Notes: generated by a model not told the origin, from the sequence alone. Positions 35,327 to 48,454 are shown, counted from the stretch's first letter. The stretch: DNA of 64,000 nt from Hsuehochloa calcarea (GCA_036346395.1 CM070604.1:6805904-6869903); one strand, 5' to 3'. Translations and numbers: made by a program.

Positions 35327-35751
35327 GATCGCATCAAGACGACATGTGGTCTTGTGGCTAGACCATCATCATGTTTTCATTGCCAGTTGAAAGACCAAAG
35401 TTGGTGATCTAGACATCGGCGACGTGGCTAGGGAGGCATTGGCCATGTCGTTGGGCCGTAGGTCTAATGTGTTCACTACAGTGTGGTGGAGCGAGCGTAG
35501 CGCATAGCGGTAGAGTCAAATGTGTAGCGCAAGCACATCGGCGGAGGTGCTACGTGGGCCGCATCGGAGTTTGATCATACGTACCAAACGCAATGGCAAT
35601 GGCGCGAAGTAGGCGAGGGCGAACCTCACCGTAACACCCCGGACGAGAGTAGATGGACTAGCGTAGGCTAAGCCCAGTGAGTTCCAACAATAGCTCTACA
35701 TGCTGGGGTAATATATTTTTTCTCCGTAGCAACGCACAGGCATGTAGCTAG
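35327..35751 (+). mobile_element. Right end of a probable Helitron
   Basis: The end reads ccgtagcaacgcacaggcat followed by gtagctag and then T. Grass Helitrons often end in a hairpin of the type CCCGTAGCAACGCACGGG, about ten bases and CTAG, inserted 5' of a T. Here the stem carries mismatches. The left end should lie left of 22351, since the Gypsy sits inside; I cannot fix it. The GC-rich stretch 35440-35640 could be captured host DNA. Confidence 0.5.
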
Positions 35752-35834
35752 TAGATCAAATAAAACTTCCTTGCATTGGCATTTCCGGTGAACCATATTA
35801 CAACCTAGGGCTACCATATAGTGAGCTTTTTATT

Positions 35835-36225
35835 ATTTAATCTATTTTTAAAAATATATTGAAGATAACATTTCCTTAACTTTATTTCTAATTATAACCC
35901 CTTTGACCACGCCACGCGTGGCGTGCCAAAAGCACGTTGTCACACCACGGATCTCGGCGTGGCAAACGAGTGTTGTCACACCACTTCACTTGGCATAACA
36001 AGACTGTCGTACCACTCCTCTTGGCTTGACAGGACTTAGCCCAAAAACGGACGTATGTTGGCTCGAAGGGTGGCGTGACAGCACAGTTTGATCACACCGC
36101 GATCGGTGGCATGACAGCACAGTTTGGTAACACCACGGGTCATGGCATGACCAAATGGATCAAAATTGGAAATAAAGTTTGGTATAAGTTATCTTTTTAA
36201 AAAAAGGATTAAAAAGTAAAAAAAA
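35835..36225. mobile_element. Inverted-repeat (MITE or foldback-like) element
   Basis: Arms of about 60 bases at 35835-35900 and 36160-36225 pair imperfectly (aagataac, aactttatttc on one side; gaaataaagtt, gttatctt on the other). The centre has several cacgccacg / ggcgtgacagcac motifs, including the palindrome ccacgccacgcgtggcgtg (35909-35927). No protein. No clear target duplication, so the superfamily is open. Confidence 0.6.
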
Positions 36226-36519
36226 ACTCCCATAAAGTAGACTTGATTTCCTCAATTTTGCATACCACGGTACTATAATGCACCAGGATAGGGCAAAAGA
36301 TAATCTACAGCACCAAAATTGAAGTAGTCTCTCAGCGAAAACCTAGCAACAAAGATATATAAAAATTGCACAGCATATGCACTCAATAATCTCAACAAAA
36401 AGCACAACCATAAAGATATTTCCTGGCCGATATTACAGAATTATCCCAGGAGTCCTCTGAATAAACAAGAACCGCTCTACTAAAATCAGTCTAGCAGGAC
36501 CAATCTCCAGCGATCGGGT
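36226..36519. other. Spacer, nothing recognised
   Basis: No gene, repeat or motif recognised between the inverted-repeat element and the hAT relic. Confidence 0.5.
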
Positions 36520-36542
36520 AGGTTGGCTCGTGTAGCTCATCT

Positions 36543-36545
<3 letters not shown>

Positions 36546-36599
<54 letters not shown>
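36546..36599. repeat. (TG)n microsatellite
   Basis: 27 dinucleotide units without interruption. Confidence 0.98.
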
Positions 36600-36602
<3 letters not shown>

Positions 36603-36774
36603 GATGAGTTCTATATCCATAAAAATAGGTAAATATATTGAAAATATAATAAAGAGTTTTATTAATGTTTATATGGTTGCATCATTAAAATCTTTGCCAA
36701 GTAAAAAAAACTTAATATGAGAAAACCTTAGCAAAGAAAAAAGTACAACCTATAGCTCTGCATACATCCATATT

Positions 36775-37567
36775 CTAAGTGTCATTGCCTAGGTACAGAT
36801 TTTTGAACACGCCCACCAACTCCGGATTATCTACAGAGTGTTGTACTCGTGCATCAGCTTGTTCATAGTCTTTCACAGTTAGAAGTATCTCCACAATCTC
36901 AATCGTGAGACTTATTTTTCCCTTCTCCAATATTCTTCTAGGAAGACTAAAAACAGATTCGGAGAAAACTATAGAGACATGAACAATTAACACATCACGT
37001 GCTAATATGGATATCACTAGATATGTTTTCTTATGGTCATGCCACCATTGCAAAATTTCGAAACTATCTGTGCGGTAATCCACTGTATCGCTGTCCAAAT
37101 AGGCGGATAGTTCCTCACTCCTTGGGTGGGCGATTTGTTTTGCTTCAGAAATTGTCGTTGTAGAATCTAAACCCCTGGACCTAGTGGAAGAACCTGCACT
37201 ATAGATTTTGACCCACACATTTGTCTTCTTACCTGTGGTGAGCGCTGTGGTGAGCGGTAATGAAGGTCGTTGCAAGAGAACTCTTTGAAACTTATGTTCG
37301 TAATTTTGATAAATCTCAAAAAATTTAGCATGAACATTTGCAAAATAGTTATAATAGTCTAGGCATGTATCATCACTGAGAAGTTGAAGAACATTAACAA
37401 ATCTTTGAATTTTAGCTTTGTGATCTAAAATAAATGCATATGCATATATGAATGAGATCTTTTTTCAATATTTCAAGTATTTAGTTTTCATAGCAATGAT
37501 AGCATCTTGTAAGACTATTTCAATCTCATAAACCTTCAAGTGACTAGCAATTTCTAGAATACTGTGC
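36775..37567 (-). pseudogene. hAT transposase, C-terminal part with dimerisation domain
   Basis: The frame 36775-37275 carries ELSAYLDSDTVDYRTDSFEI, LQWWHDHKKTYLVISILARD and the SESVFSLPRRILEKGKISLT block, the hAT dimerisation domain. In active relatives the block is usually SESAFS.GGR. The sequence to 37567 continues upstream in other frames with FANVHAKFFEIYQNYEHKFQ-like wording. It stops exactly at the LTR insertion and continues at 46020. Confidence 0.9.
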
Positions 37568-39971
37568 TGTAACACCCTGGCTATTCGGAAGCCAAGATGT
37601 CACGCAAAACTATCAAACTACTAAGAATAGCATTAAAGCTGGATTATACAGATTCAATCAACAATAATTTCTAAAGAATGACAATAAACGATCACCAGAT
37701 TCATGGAAAAGAATGGATAAACAGATATAATACCACGAACAGTCAAGCAATACCAAAGTTGGATTATTACAAATCTGAAATTTATTTAACAAGTTGGCTT
37801 GGTGAAAGGTAATAATAATTATTACGATTGGATAAAAGTGAAGTGCGATGTGCCGAACTACCCCACCAAATCACCTTGTCTTCTCCTCAATTACATAATT
37901 AAAACATACAAAGCAAGGGTGAGTCGAAGACTCAAGCAAGTACATACAAGAATAATCAAACATAGAGTGGACAACACAATCCAGTTGAATTACGAACAAA
38001 TCTTGGAACACATATATGATTGAATGGAATGAATACATGAATGGATGGAATGAAAGAATGCATTGAAGGAATGGACTAATCACGACTTATCTGGAGTATA
38101 GCGAGTGATACACCGTCGGTGTTCACTTAAGCCCGTGCCATGAAATCACGGGATCCAATCACCGTATGAAGAACGTTTCATACGGTGTCCAAGTTGCCAC
38201 ATTGGAATGGTGGTCAACACTACCCACATTGGAATGGTGGGTTTTCAAATGCCCATCTTTGGAATTGATGGGTCTTTCAAATGCCCATCTTTGGAATTGA
38301 TGGGACTTACCAAAAGAATCCACTCCGTGGTCATAATGAATTTTATGAATGAATATGATGATTTCTCATGGTATGAATGAATAACACACATTAGTGGAAA
38401 AGACACATGGCATTCAACAACATGTGTAAACAAGTATGAGTATGCATTCCCACACAACATAATATATCAAGGATGCCACACAAGTTAGTTGCATGTAATG
38501 GAATGCAACAAGCTGAAATGAATGCTAATTCTTTAATCACAAGAATCATCTTCTTGAAATAAAATAAATATCAGGATGGATAGAAAAAAGCATTCACAAT
38601 TTATCCCAACATCAAGCAAACAATTGGAAACATCACCAAACAGCATAGGGTACTTGCCTTCCGCGATGTGACGTAATAGGAGGACACGAAGATGCCCCTC
38701 CACTCACCGCCTCACCGCCTACACAAATGTATAATCGAAATAAGAATAACAAGGTATGACATTGCTACAAGAGCCCTTCCATCCCCTCTATCTCTCCCAC
38801 CCAAACAACGGGATCAATTTTTACCAAGTTTACCCAACAGCCCGATTACCGCTAAACTGGCAGCGATACTAGAAAAATCATCATTAATTATCTGTAACTC
38901 TAAAAGACCTAAAACCAGTGCTCACTGAATCTTAACAGATCAGGCTACAAAACATTAGTTGGCGGAATCCCCTGATTCGGCCAAAACAGAGGGCTAATTA
39001 ACAGCTAAACACAACCCATCTACGTCTGTCCAGAATACAGATCAGAGATAAAGAAAACGGCGTAACTTTCAACCTATTGATCCAATGAGAATGATTCTTA
39101 TCAACTTGGAAAGATAATTTTAAGGGCTAAAATAACTTAGTTGGGTGAAGGTTCTGATTCGGCCCCTAATTTGAACAAAACCGAGGGACAAACCTACTGA
39201 CCTCAGTTTTAAGACAGACCGGACAATTCGTAATCAAAAATTCATATCTCCCAAACTACAGATCGGATTTTCCTGATCTCGGTGCCAAAAGAAAGCTAAC
39301 GTTCCCAGGAATAAAACTCTAGAAGGGCAAAACCCCAGATTAGGCCTCTACAGTAGTCTAAACAATACATGAAAATACTAACAATTATCTGCCCAAAATT
39401 CAGAACAGTGGTAAAGAAAATATCATAACTTTCATTATACAGATCCAATGGAGATGATCTTGATCAGATTTGAAAGATAAGTTAAAGGGCTACAATAACT
39501 TATTTGGGTGGAGGTTCTGGAAATGCCTCTAACTAAATCAAAACCTAGGATCAAGCCGACAGATCTTTCTCGTCAGACAGACAGAACAGCGTGCACTAAA
39601 AAAATCATATCTCCTAAACCGTAAGGCGGAATCACGTGATCTCGGTGGCTATGGAAAGCTAAGAACAATACCTACAACTTTCTAAGAAATAGACAGGACA
39701 GAAAACGAACGCATCTTACCCAAAATCTACGTACAAGGCGGTGCACAGCAAGGGAAAGGGGCGGCGGCTCCAAGGGGGAGGAGAGAAAATGTGGAGTTTA
39801 GGGTTTGGGGGTGGAACCCCTCTTATGGCCAGCCACCACATGGGCCCTCTGGGCCGTGGCCCGAGCCAGTTGCCGTGAAATCACGAAAACCCCGGTGAAA
39901 AGATTATTCGGTTTTTCGATTAGCTCCTCTTAAAACTTTTTCTAATAAGCGAAACACCTTCGGGTATTACA
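37568..39971 (-). repeat. 3' LTR of the LARD-like element
   Basis: It includes 'cattggaatggtgg' repeats (38197-38245) and a 33-bp tandem pair around 'cccatctttggaattgatgg' (38250-38310), present also in the partner LTR. Confidence 0.92.
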
Positions 39972-39984
39972 TTCTACCCCTTAA
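39972..39984 (-). other. Polypurine tract of the LARD-like element
   Basis: On the minus strand GTTAAGGGGTAGAA precedes the LTR start TGTAATACC. Confidence 0.75.
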
Positions 39985-42900
39985 CAGATTCGACCTCGAA
40001 TTCTAACAAGCAACTAATACGAGCAATTTCCAAGGAGTTGAATTCAACGGATTTAACATATACGAGAAACAAGCGGTTCGATATCTTTGCTCGCGCATGC
40101 GAGACTCTATCTCCCAAGTAGCCTCTCTCTGGAATAGAGAAACCACAAAGCAAAGATGTGAAGCGGCGTCGACCTAACAATCAACTTGAACTTTCTAGGT
40201 ACACTCATCGAAAGAGGATCGAAGGTAAGACCTTACTCGATGGTCAGCGTGTTTAACTTAATCTCAAACTTTGAATGGTCCTGCTTGCTCTCTCGGCCAA
40301 GACGCACCTTACGTTGCGTGCACTTCGCGTATGTACCGTGATGGTCAAAGCAATAAGCCGACTTCCTAATTTCTTCTCTGCGGAAATGAAGAGAATCAAT
40401 CGAAAAATAGAGAGTTCTCATCGCAACCACGCAATGTTAACTCTTCACCAAAAGGTTAAATCCCAAATGTGACTATTCATCAAGAAAGCAATTCCACTTC
40501 CAATGAATCAATTTGCGAAAGAACACCACGAAAACCAAAGAGAAATTTGCTTGAATACTCAAATCAAATATTTCTTTTACTCATTGAATGGAAAGATTCA
40601 TCATGCCAACACTGCCCCAACTCAAAGTCGAAAAACACTTATCAACGACACAAAACCCAAGCGAGAAGCAAGGAAGCGCATCATTTTCGGAAACATCCTT
40701 TCTTCCGCTTCTCTCTTCGAGGAGTAAAACTTCTCTCAATATTGGAATTGAATTCATCGCATACCTCAAGAGATTAAACCTCTTAATTGAACATTATCAA
40801 ATTATGCTCAAACTGAAATACATCATCCACACCATGGTGGAGAGACTCCATTGAATTTTTTTGATTGCTCTAGACATCTCGTTCTACTATTCAACCTTAA
40901 TTTGATTAAAGGCACCCAAAGCGCCACAGGATAGATACCACACAATCACATTACCTCAAATTTTCAAGAACAACTCGAGAATCGTCGATGCATGCTAATG
41001 TCTTTGCTTCAAAAGGGTCCTAGCATAAACAAATACAAGGCTCGATTTAACTTCTAAAACCTCTACAACAGTTGCTCTTATAAGCGATAGTGAAATCATC
41101 GAATTAAATCTCCAACATTACCACCATTCTAACATACTCACTCATTGACATCATCAGAAATCACCCACACCATCTCGCAATGCTATCCAATTGCGTTACT
41201 CTATAAATTCAATCAAGGTTTCCATACCTCCGATAATCACCAACCTTTCAATCACGAATTGAAGTTCGAATTTCACTATACGGTGTTAATCGGTAGTAAC
41301 ACTTTTCGGACTTACTTGACCAAAACATCTCGGGTGAATCAATTTCCTCCAACGGATATAGATTAAAACCATTTCACATTCTACTACTCCTCCGATAACT
41401 TGGTAGCAAAATATCATCACTACGATTACTCATCCACCACCAAACAGTTGCCAATAAACGCTTTGTAAAACCCTGCAACAAAACTTTTGGGTCTTTCTCA
41501 AAAGAAAGAGGCGAATAAGGACAAGCTTCGTCACCTGAAAAACGTTGTTCATCACGGCGAGCAAGAAACCATAAGAAATATTACGATAAAGGTGACTTTA
41601 GAAAGCGGAAATTGAGTTCACAGTTGAGGGAACACATTCCTCAGAAGATAATAGCAAATAACAACCGATAAGAAAACGGCATTACGATTGAAACTTGAAA
41701 TCTTTTGAGTGAAAAGGGCAGAAAAATTTAGGCAATGAACTCATTGAACCTAGGTGGAGTCCACAATTGAAAATATGAGCCTCACAAGAAGAGAATGTCG
41801 GATCTTTACAGATAAGAACAATGAGCATTCAAGATCAAAACGCTCGCATCACTGAAGAACCATTATAACTCTTCAACAAATCGTTTTACGTGGCAAACTT
41901 CGTTTATCATAATTAACTGGGACCTCCAATAGGTCGTGAACACAAAACTCAAAATTGAATCATTTTATAAACATCAAGAAAGGTGGTCAAACTTCTTTCT
42001 CTATAAAAGAATCAACCTTACTCTCACATTACTGATCGTGTCAATAAACCTTCTAAAGGGAACATGACAAATCGGGTCATAAAATTTTCGAGAAAAGAAT
42101 TACGATAAAAAGTTGAACAAACGTCACACCCAACACTACAAAACTCTAGAAAAGGGATTTGACACTTTTCTTTCCAAAGGAGGTTCTAAACTCCAACACT
42201 CTAAATATTCCAAAGAAATGAACATAGTCGAAATTTTCTTCAATGAACTTTGTGAAAGGAAATTTTCATTCTCCGAACTGTCAAACGGATAACCGAGTTA
42301 CCCTTATCAACAAGAGAGATATGGCTAACATAAAGAGAACGATCTTGTCAAGAATAACGTTCACAAACAGCAATGAGAGCTCAGCAGCCAGAAAGGCAAG
42401 AAACTATTTTGAAAAACAAATAGGGTCTAATAGAAACCCGTAGCCCACAATCTTTGTTTGGGTGCAACCCCGACTTACTTAAGCATAACCAAGCACTCCA
42501 AAAGAACGCTTTTCTTCCAATGAAAAATTTCAACAAGCGAGGGGTTCCAATCATAAAAGCCAATGCTTTCTCGTGTTAACGATCTTGCAACAAGAATTCT
42601 CATTAGGCAAACCATCAAACGAGTAAATGAGTCGCTCTTTTCCAATGAGAAAGAAAGAACAACTATGAAAATATCAATGTTGCCAATTTACAAAGATCAT
42701 TCGTAGTAAAAACAATTCGACAATTGAAAAATAATAATGTTTTCGGAGTACCATTAAAGGCCTATTTAAACTCGTCTACCAACATCATGAACCCAAGAGA
42801 AATTCATCAATCGCCATCGGACAAGAATTTGTCAAATTCGAAAATCAAGGAAGAGAACGATACTAAAGCGGCCCAAGAGAAATATGCAAGAACAATACAC

Positions 42901-43592
42901 ACTTGATAAAGAACTTGCAAAAGAAGTCTTCCAATACCGAGATTCCAAGCGAGCGAATGAGTTAAATTTCCCCAACAGGTAAAATAAGTCTTTTGTGAAA
43001 AGAGGAATCTTGCATTTGAACTATGCTCACGTGGAGCAAAAATATCACAATAGTCGAAAGGGCAATATTTGTTTCAAAGAACGAATCAGAGAACTGCTGG
43101 AGCTTGCCTTCTTCATTAAAACCCCAATTTCAAAAGAATTCACGAACTGCCAGGAACCACAACCAGAAACCGGATATCGGTTCGAGAAGGCAACAAGTTC
43201 ATCAATGAGCTCATGCTCAATCTGAGCTTATGGAGCAGAGGTAAGAAGTTCTCTAATATCATACTACAAGCGATGGTGTAGCCTGGCAAAACCCAGGACA
43301 TCAACCACGAACTCAAATGATCAACGCCCGCTAGCGAAACGCATAACTAATGCAATCAATTATGAATATATATATTTATATCGGATCATCTCATGACAAT
43401 CATAGAATAATTTCATAGATAGAGGTTATCACATCATATCATGGTTTAACACATCATAGCACAACACAATTTAACAACGACTCAATACTCGAGTCACCAC
43501 AATTGAAATCTGGAAGCAACGGTTTACCCAACCCCTCTAGTGTGCACGATGTGTCAATTTAATATGTTCGAATGAACCACGGACCTAAAGCC
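39985..43592 (-). other. Non-coding interior of the LARD-like element
   Basis: 3.6 kb, AT-rich, without any frame that I can match to gag, protease, RT or integrase on either strand. Short frames (for example 40469-40777 or 42995-43225 on the plus strand) show no motif. If the interior is conserved between copies it must act as RNA: packaging, dimerisation or spacing. Confidence 0.75.
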
Positions 43593-43606
43593 GCTCGATA
43601 CCAATC
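43593..43606 (-). other. Primer binding site of the LARD-like element
   Basis: On the minus strand the LTR is followed by a G-A and then TTGGTATCGAGCGG, the same initiator tRNA-Met complement as in the SIRE-like element. Confidence 0.8.
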
Positions 43607-46014
43607 TGTAACACCACGGCTATTCGAAAGCCAAGATGTCACGCAAAACTATCAAACTACTAAGAATAGCATTAAAGTGGATTATCTTGATTCAATCAAC
43701 AATAATTTCTAAAGAATGACAATAAGCGATCACCGATTCATGGAAAGAATGGATAAACAGATATAATACCACGAGCAGGTCAAGCAATACCAAAGTTGGA
43801 TTATTACAAATCGAAAATTTATTTAACAAGTTGGCTTGGTGAAAGGTAATAATAATTATTCGATTGGATAAAAGTGAAGTGCGATGTGCGAACTACCCCA
43901 CCAAATCACCTTGTCTTCTCCTCAATTACATAATTAAAACATACAAAGCAAGGGTGAGTCGAAGACTCGGCAAGTACATACAAGAATAATCAAACATAGA
44001 GTGGACAACACAATCCGGTTGAATTACGAACAAATCTTGGAACATATATGATTGAATGGAATGAATATATGAATGGATGGAATGAAACAATGCATTGAAG
44101 GAATGGACTAATCACGACTTATACTGGTATAGCGGTGATACACCGTCGGTGTTCACTTAAGCCCGTGCCATAAAATCACGGGGACCCAATCACCGTATGA
44201 AGAGCGTTTCATACGGTGTCCAAGTTGCCACATTGGAATGGTGGTCAACACTACCCACATTGGAATGGTGGGTTTTCAAATGCCCATCTTTGGAATTGAT
44301 GGGTCTTTCAAATGCCCATCTTTGGAATTGATGGGACTTACCAAAAGAATCCACTCTGTGGTCATAATGAATTTTATGAATGAATATGATGATTTCTCAT
44401 GGTATGAATGAATAACACACATTAGTGGAAAAGACACATGGCATTCAACAACATGTGTAAACAAGTATGAGTATGCATTCCCACACAACATAATATATCA
44501 AGGATGCCACACAAGTTAGTTGCATGTAATGGAATGCAACAAGCTGAAATGAATGCTAATTCTTTAATCACAAGAATCATCTTCTTGAAATAAAATAAAT
44601 ATCAGGATGGATAGAAAAGGGCATTCACAATTTATCCCAACATCAAGCAAACAATTGGAAACATCACCAAGCAAAGATAGGGTACTTGCCTTCGCGATGT
44701 GGCGTAATAGGAGGACACGGTTGCCCCTCCACTCACCGCCTCACCGCCTACACAAATGTATAATCGAAATAAGAATAACAAGGTATGACATTGCTACAAG
44801 AGCCCTTCCATCCCTCTATCTCTCTCACCCAAACAACGGGATCAAGTTTTACCAAGTTTACCCAATGACCCGATTACAGCTAAACTGGCAGCGATACTAG
44901 AAAAATCACCATTAATTATCTGTAACTCCAAAAGACCTAAAACTAGTGCTCACTGAATCTTAACAGATCAGGCTACAAAACATTAGTTGGCGGAATCCCC
45001 TCATTCGGCCAAAACAGAGGGCTAATTAACAGCTAAACACAACCCATCTACGTCATCCGAATACAGATCAGAGATAAAGAAAACGGCGTAACTTTCAACC
45101 TATTGATCCAATGAGAATGATTCTTATCAACTTGGAAAGATAATTTTAAGGGCTAAAATAACTTAGTTGGGTGAAGGTTCTGATTCGGCCCCTAATTTGA
45201 ACAAAACCGAGGGACAAACCTACTGACCTCAGTTTTCAGACAGACCGAACAGTTCGTAATCAAAAATTCATATCTCCCAAACTACAGATCGGATTTTCCT
45301 GATCTCGGTGCCAACAGAAAGCTAACGTTCCCAGGAATAAAACTCTAGAAGGGAAAAACCCCAGATTCGGCCTCTACAGTAGTCTAAATAATAGATGAAA
45401 GTACTAACAATTATCTGCCCAAAATTCAGAACAGTGGTAAAGAAAATATCATAACTTTCATTATACAGATCCAATGGAGATGATCTTGATCAGCTTTGAC
45501 AGATAAGTTAAAGGGCTACAATAACTTATTTGGGTGGAGGTTCTGGAAATGCCTCTAACTAAATCAAAACCTAGGATCAAGCCGACAGATCTTTCTCGTG
45601 AGACAGACAGAACAGCGCGCACTAAAAAAATCATATCTCCTAAACCGTAAGGCGGAATCACGTGATCTCGGTGGCTATGGAAAGCTAAGAACAATACCTA
45701 CAACTTTCTAAGAGATGGACATGACAGAAAACGAACTCATCTTACCCAAAATCGACGTACAAGGCGGTGCACAGCAAGGGGGAAGAGGGGCGGCGGCTCC
45801 AAAGGGGGGAGGGGGAGAGAAATGTGGAGTTTAGGGTTTGGGGGGTGGGAACCCCCCTCTTATGGCCAGCCACCACATGGGCCCCTCTGGGCCGTGGCCC
45901 AGCCAGTTGCCGTGAAATCACAGAAAACCCCGTGAAAAGATGATTCTGGTTTTTCGATTAGCTCCCTCTTCCGAAACTTTTTCTAATAAGCCGAATCACC
46001 TTCGGGGTATTACA
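43607..46014 (-). repeat. 5' LTR of the LARD-like element
   Basis: Partner of 37568-39971, from TGTAACACCACGG to GGGGTATTACA. Confidence 0.93.
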
Positions 46015-46019
46015 TGTGC

Positions 46020-46980
46020 ATAATTATATGAGATGTTGGACGATAGTGCATTCAAATAAAAACAGAAAAATGCTCTTATATGGTAAAAGACTCTTAAGCA
46101 TAAAGTAAGTTGAGTTTCATCTTACCGGCATGTACAAACCAAATTTTCTTGGACGTTATTGAAAAAAAATGTAAGACTAAAGTCTTCCACGACTTTGATA
46201 ATACAGTCCACAATATTCTCAACCGTGTGTGCTGCATCAATTAGTTTGAACCCTATAATTCTTTTTTATTCCCTGTTGCCTCTAACATAATTAGCAACTA
46301 CACTAAGATAATCATACCTAGCCTGACCACTTCATATGTCTGAGGTTAGCTACCGGATATGTACAGATACTACATAGTTTTTTAAATTTATCACGACGTT
46401 CATTATAGTATTTAACTAGATTCATGGTTGTTGTTTGTCTAGAAATAGTAGAAAATCTAGGATTATGCACAATCCTTATGTAATTTTTAAAAGATTTAAA
46501 CTCCCCAAAATTTAAAGATAAATCATCCGAAGAAATTATACTACAAATAAATTGACAAGCTACCTCAGGACTGTAGTCCCAGCTAGGTACCGTACCGTCG
46601 AGATTATACTATAGCTGCGTCTGAATGATCGCCAATTCTTGCCTTGCTTTACATCTTGCAGCATGTCTAAGCAAATGCTCTGTTCTACTTGAAAACTTTA
46701 CAGACAATTTATGTTTACAAATTTTACAAACAACATATTTTACCTGAACTCCTTATGCGTCTAGCTTGGTTGTGTTATCGAAATCATCCCAGACTCCTGA
46801 TGTACTCAACCTGGATATCTTTGCTCTGGTGGTTGCAAACGTAGATGATGTCGTAAAGCCTGATGATGGTATTCCTGCTTGCTCTAGCGGTTGGTTCGAT
46901 GCCTCAAGATTTTCGAAGGATACAAGATTCTCCGATGGAATTCCGTAATTACCAATTGCAAAACTATTATAATTTTTCAT
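46020..46980 (-). pseudogene. hAT transposase, N-terminal part with BED zinc finger
   Basis: From the right on the minus strand: an N-terminal frame (46753-46980, ending STSGVWDDFDN), the BED finger (46640-46750, YVVCKICKHKLSV and SSRTEHLLRHAARC, with its Cys and His pairs), the FSTISRQTTTMNLVKYYNER segment (about 46390-46470) and the catalytic-domain start (46150-46380, RYDYLSVVANYV- and FKLIDAAHTVENI-like wording). Several stops and frame changes. It continues at 37567 beyond the LTR element. Confidence 0.88.
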
Positions 46981-47289
46981 TACGAAAACTACAAATAAAA
47001 AATTACACTATTATTTATTTCATCTTAGTATAACAAATAATAACCAAAAAAAGTATTGTACCTCTTTTCCTAACTTGCTGTTGGATTTTGAATTTTTGAA
47101 TATTTGGTATAATTTTTTTGAATTTTGCTAAAGTATCACACAAGGAATCTAAATTAGCACAACAGAATTCGTAGAAGAAATTGAGGAATGGATGGGTGCT
47201 GAGTGAGGGGGTATGGTGGCTATCAATAGAAAAAATTTAGGGATTTTTTGTATTTTTAAACTTTCCAACGGCTAAAAAATGATTAAAAA

Positions 47290-47630
47290 ATTAATTTTCC
47301 AACTGTTACCCGTGCCTAAACGGGTCGGCTTGTCGTGCCATGCTCAAGTGTGCCTTACCGGGCCCAACGACTGTAAACGAGCCGCGCATGTTGGGTCGGG
47401 CCAACCCGACTAGCACGATGTGCCTAGTCGGGCTGTGTTGTGCTGGGCTTGACACTGTGTGTGTTGGGCCAGGCTGGCCCGACCCGATGGGCCGGGGCGC
47501 TGACTCGAACATAGCACACCGGGTCGGCACATGTCGGCCCAACCCGACTACAGTGTCGAGCTGTGTTGTGTCTAGATCAGACCAACAATCTCGTACTTCG
47601 GGCTGAACCCGACCCATTTGGACAGCTCTA
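47290..47630. repeat. hAT subterminal region and right terminus
   Basis: A GC-rich block with at least ten gggtcgg / ccgaccc-type motifs in both orientations, ending gacagctcta. It contrasts with the AT-rich flanks. The following bases CACACAGT may be the 8-bp target copy; the other copy was not found. Confidence 0.7.
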
Positions 47631-48454
47631 CACACAGTAAGCTCGTATTTGCGCCCAAGTTGGGCTACGTTTCTTACGATGGGCGAAGTGTGGTCCGGAT
47701 CCGATTCAATAGATAGAGGTGGCCCACGAGAGGCGTCGGCGACATGGATGCACCCTAGACGTCCATCGTCAAACGGCCCTAGAAATTGGATCGCGGATAA
47801 AATTCACGATCACGGCCCCGCCCAACGGGAAATTGGATCTCCTCTTTCGTGTGGACCTGTCGGGCCCAGCCCATGGGCTGCCGCCCTCTCTGATCGGCTC
47901 CTGGCCCGGGAAAGCCCGAAGGCCCGCACGCGCTGCTGTTACCGATTTCCTTGCAGCAACAAAAGAAAAGAAAATTATGAAGCAGAGTAGTGGCACGATT
48001 AGATACTAAAAGGTCAACGCGTCGATTTCTGTCTGTAAGTACTTCCATTTTTTATCCTTGTGAAATTTACGTGTTCCATATACATGACATGAACTGCTAC
48101 GTCGAATGTCGAGTGCAACGAAACAAAAAAGTTCCTTGGGAAATGTGGCATCTATTAATGTGCTTGGTTAATTTACTGTGGTTGCTAACTTGCTAATTAG
48201 AGAACATTAAAACCGGAGATGTTCCTTGTCACATTCAGTAATGTTTGTGCCTGGTGGGGGATAGTGGGTGGATCGCTGCAACTTATGTTCAGGTCATTGT
48301 AAATTTGTGATCTGCAGACTGCAGTAAACATTCGGTAATGCTCCCCATCTGCCTTTATGTGAAAAGGCTGTCGAGGAGTGCAATTTGGCTATTTGTGTTA
48401 CTTACCTTCATTTACATAGGGTTGATGATTTCTGTCCTTTCTGCTGATCCGCAG
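47631..48454. other. Interval before the PLD-like pseudogene
   Basis: No coding domain. 47690-47940 is GC-rich and may be an old promoter or leader. A splice-donor-like ctgtaagtac is at 48030. Confidence 0.45.

Larger units (their letters stand above)
37568..46014 (-). mobile_element. Complete non-autonomous LTR element (LARD-like, 8447 bp), TSD TGTGC
   Basis: The LTRs are 37568-39971 (2404 bp) and 43607-46014 (2408 bp), TGTAACACC..GTATTACA. TGTGC flanks it at 37563-37567 and 46015-46019. On the minus strand, a tRNA-Met primer site lies beside the right LTR and a purine tract beside the left one. The 3635-bp interior has no gag or pol frame: all open frames are at most about 100 codons and none has a known domain. 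LTRs of this size with a non-coding interior define LARDs, mobilised by another element's proteins. The LTRs are very similar (a few percent difference, largely small gaps), so it is recent. The sequence before the purine tract (cgaggtcgaatctgttaagg) resembles the 3' end of grass chromovirus-type Gypsy elements. Confidence 0.93.
36520..47630 (-). mobile_element. Ac-like hAT transposon, interrupted by an LTR element
   Basis: Transposase parts lie on both sides of the LTR element 37568-46014. The right end reads ggacagctcta (47630), with a GC-rich subterminal region (47290-47620) full of gggtcgggc and cggcccaacccgac motifs in both directions, where hAT transposases bind. The left end is unclear and may be lost; a (TG)n tract at 36546-36599 stands where the subterminal region should be. 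The 16797-17167 remnant is a relative in opposite orientation. Confidence 0.82.

Noticed and set aside
36546..36599. A CRISPR-like or telomere-like array
   Set aside because: It is a plain TG dinucleotide tract. I saw no CRISPR structure anywhere, as expected for a plant.
39985..43592. gag or pol in the LARD-like interior
   Set aside because: I read the minus- and plus-strand frames for zinc knuckle, DSG, YxDD, DDE and chromodomain wording and found none.
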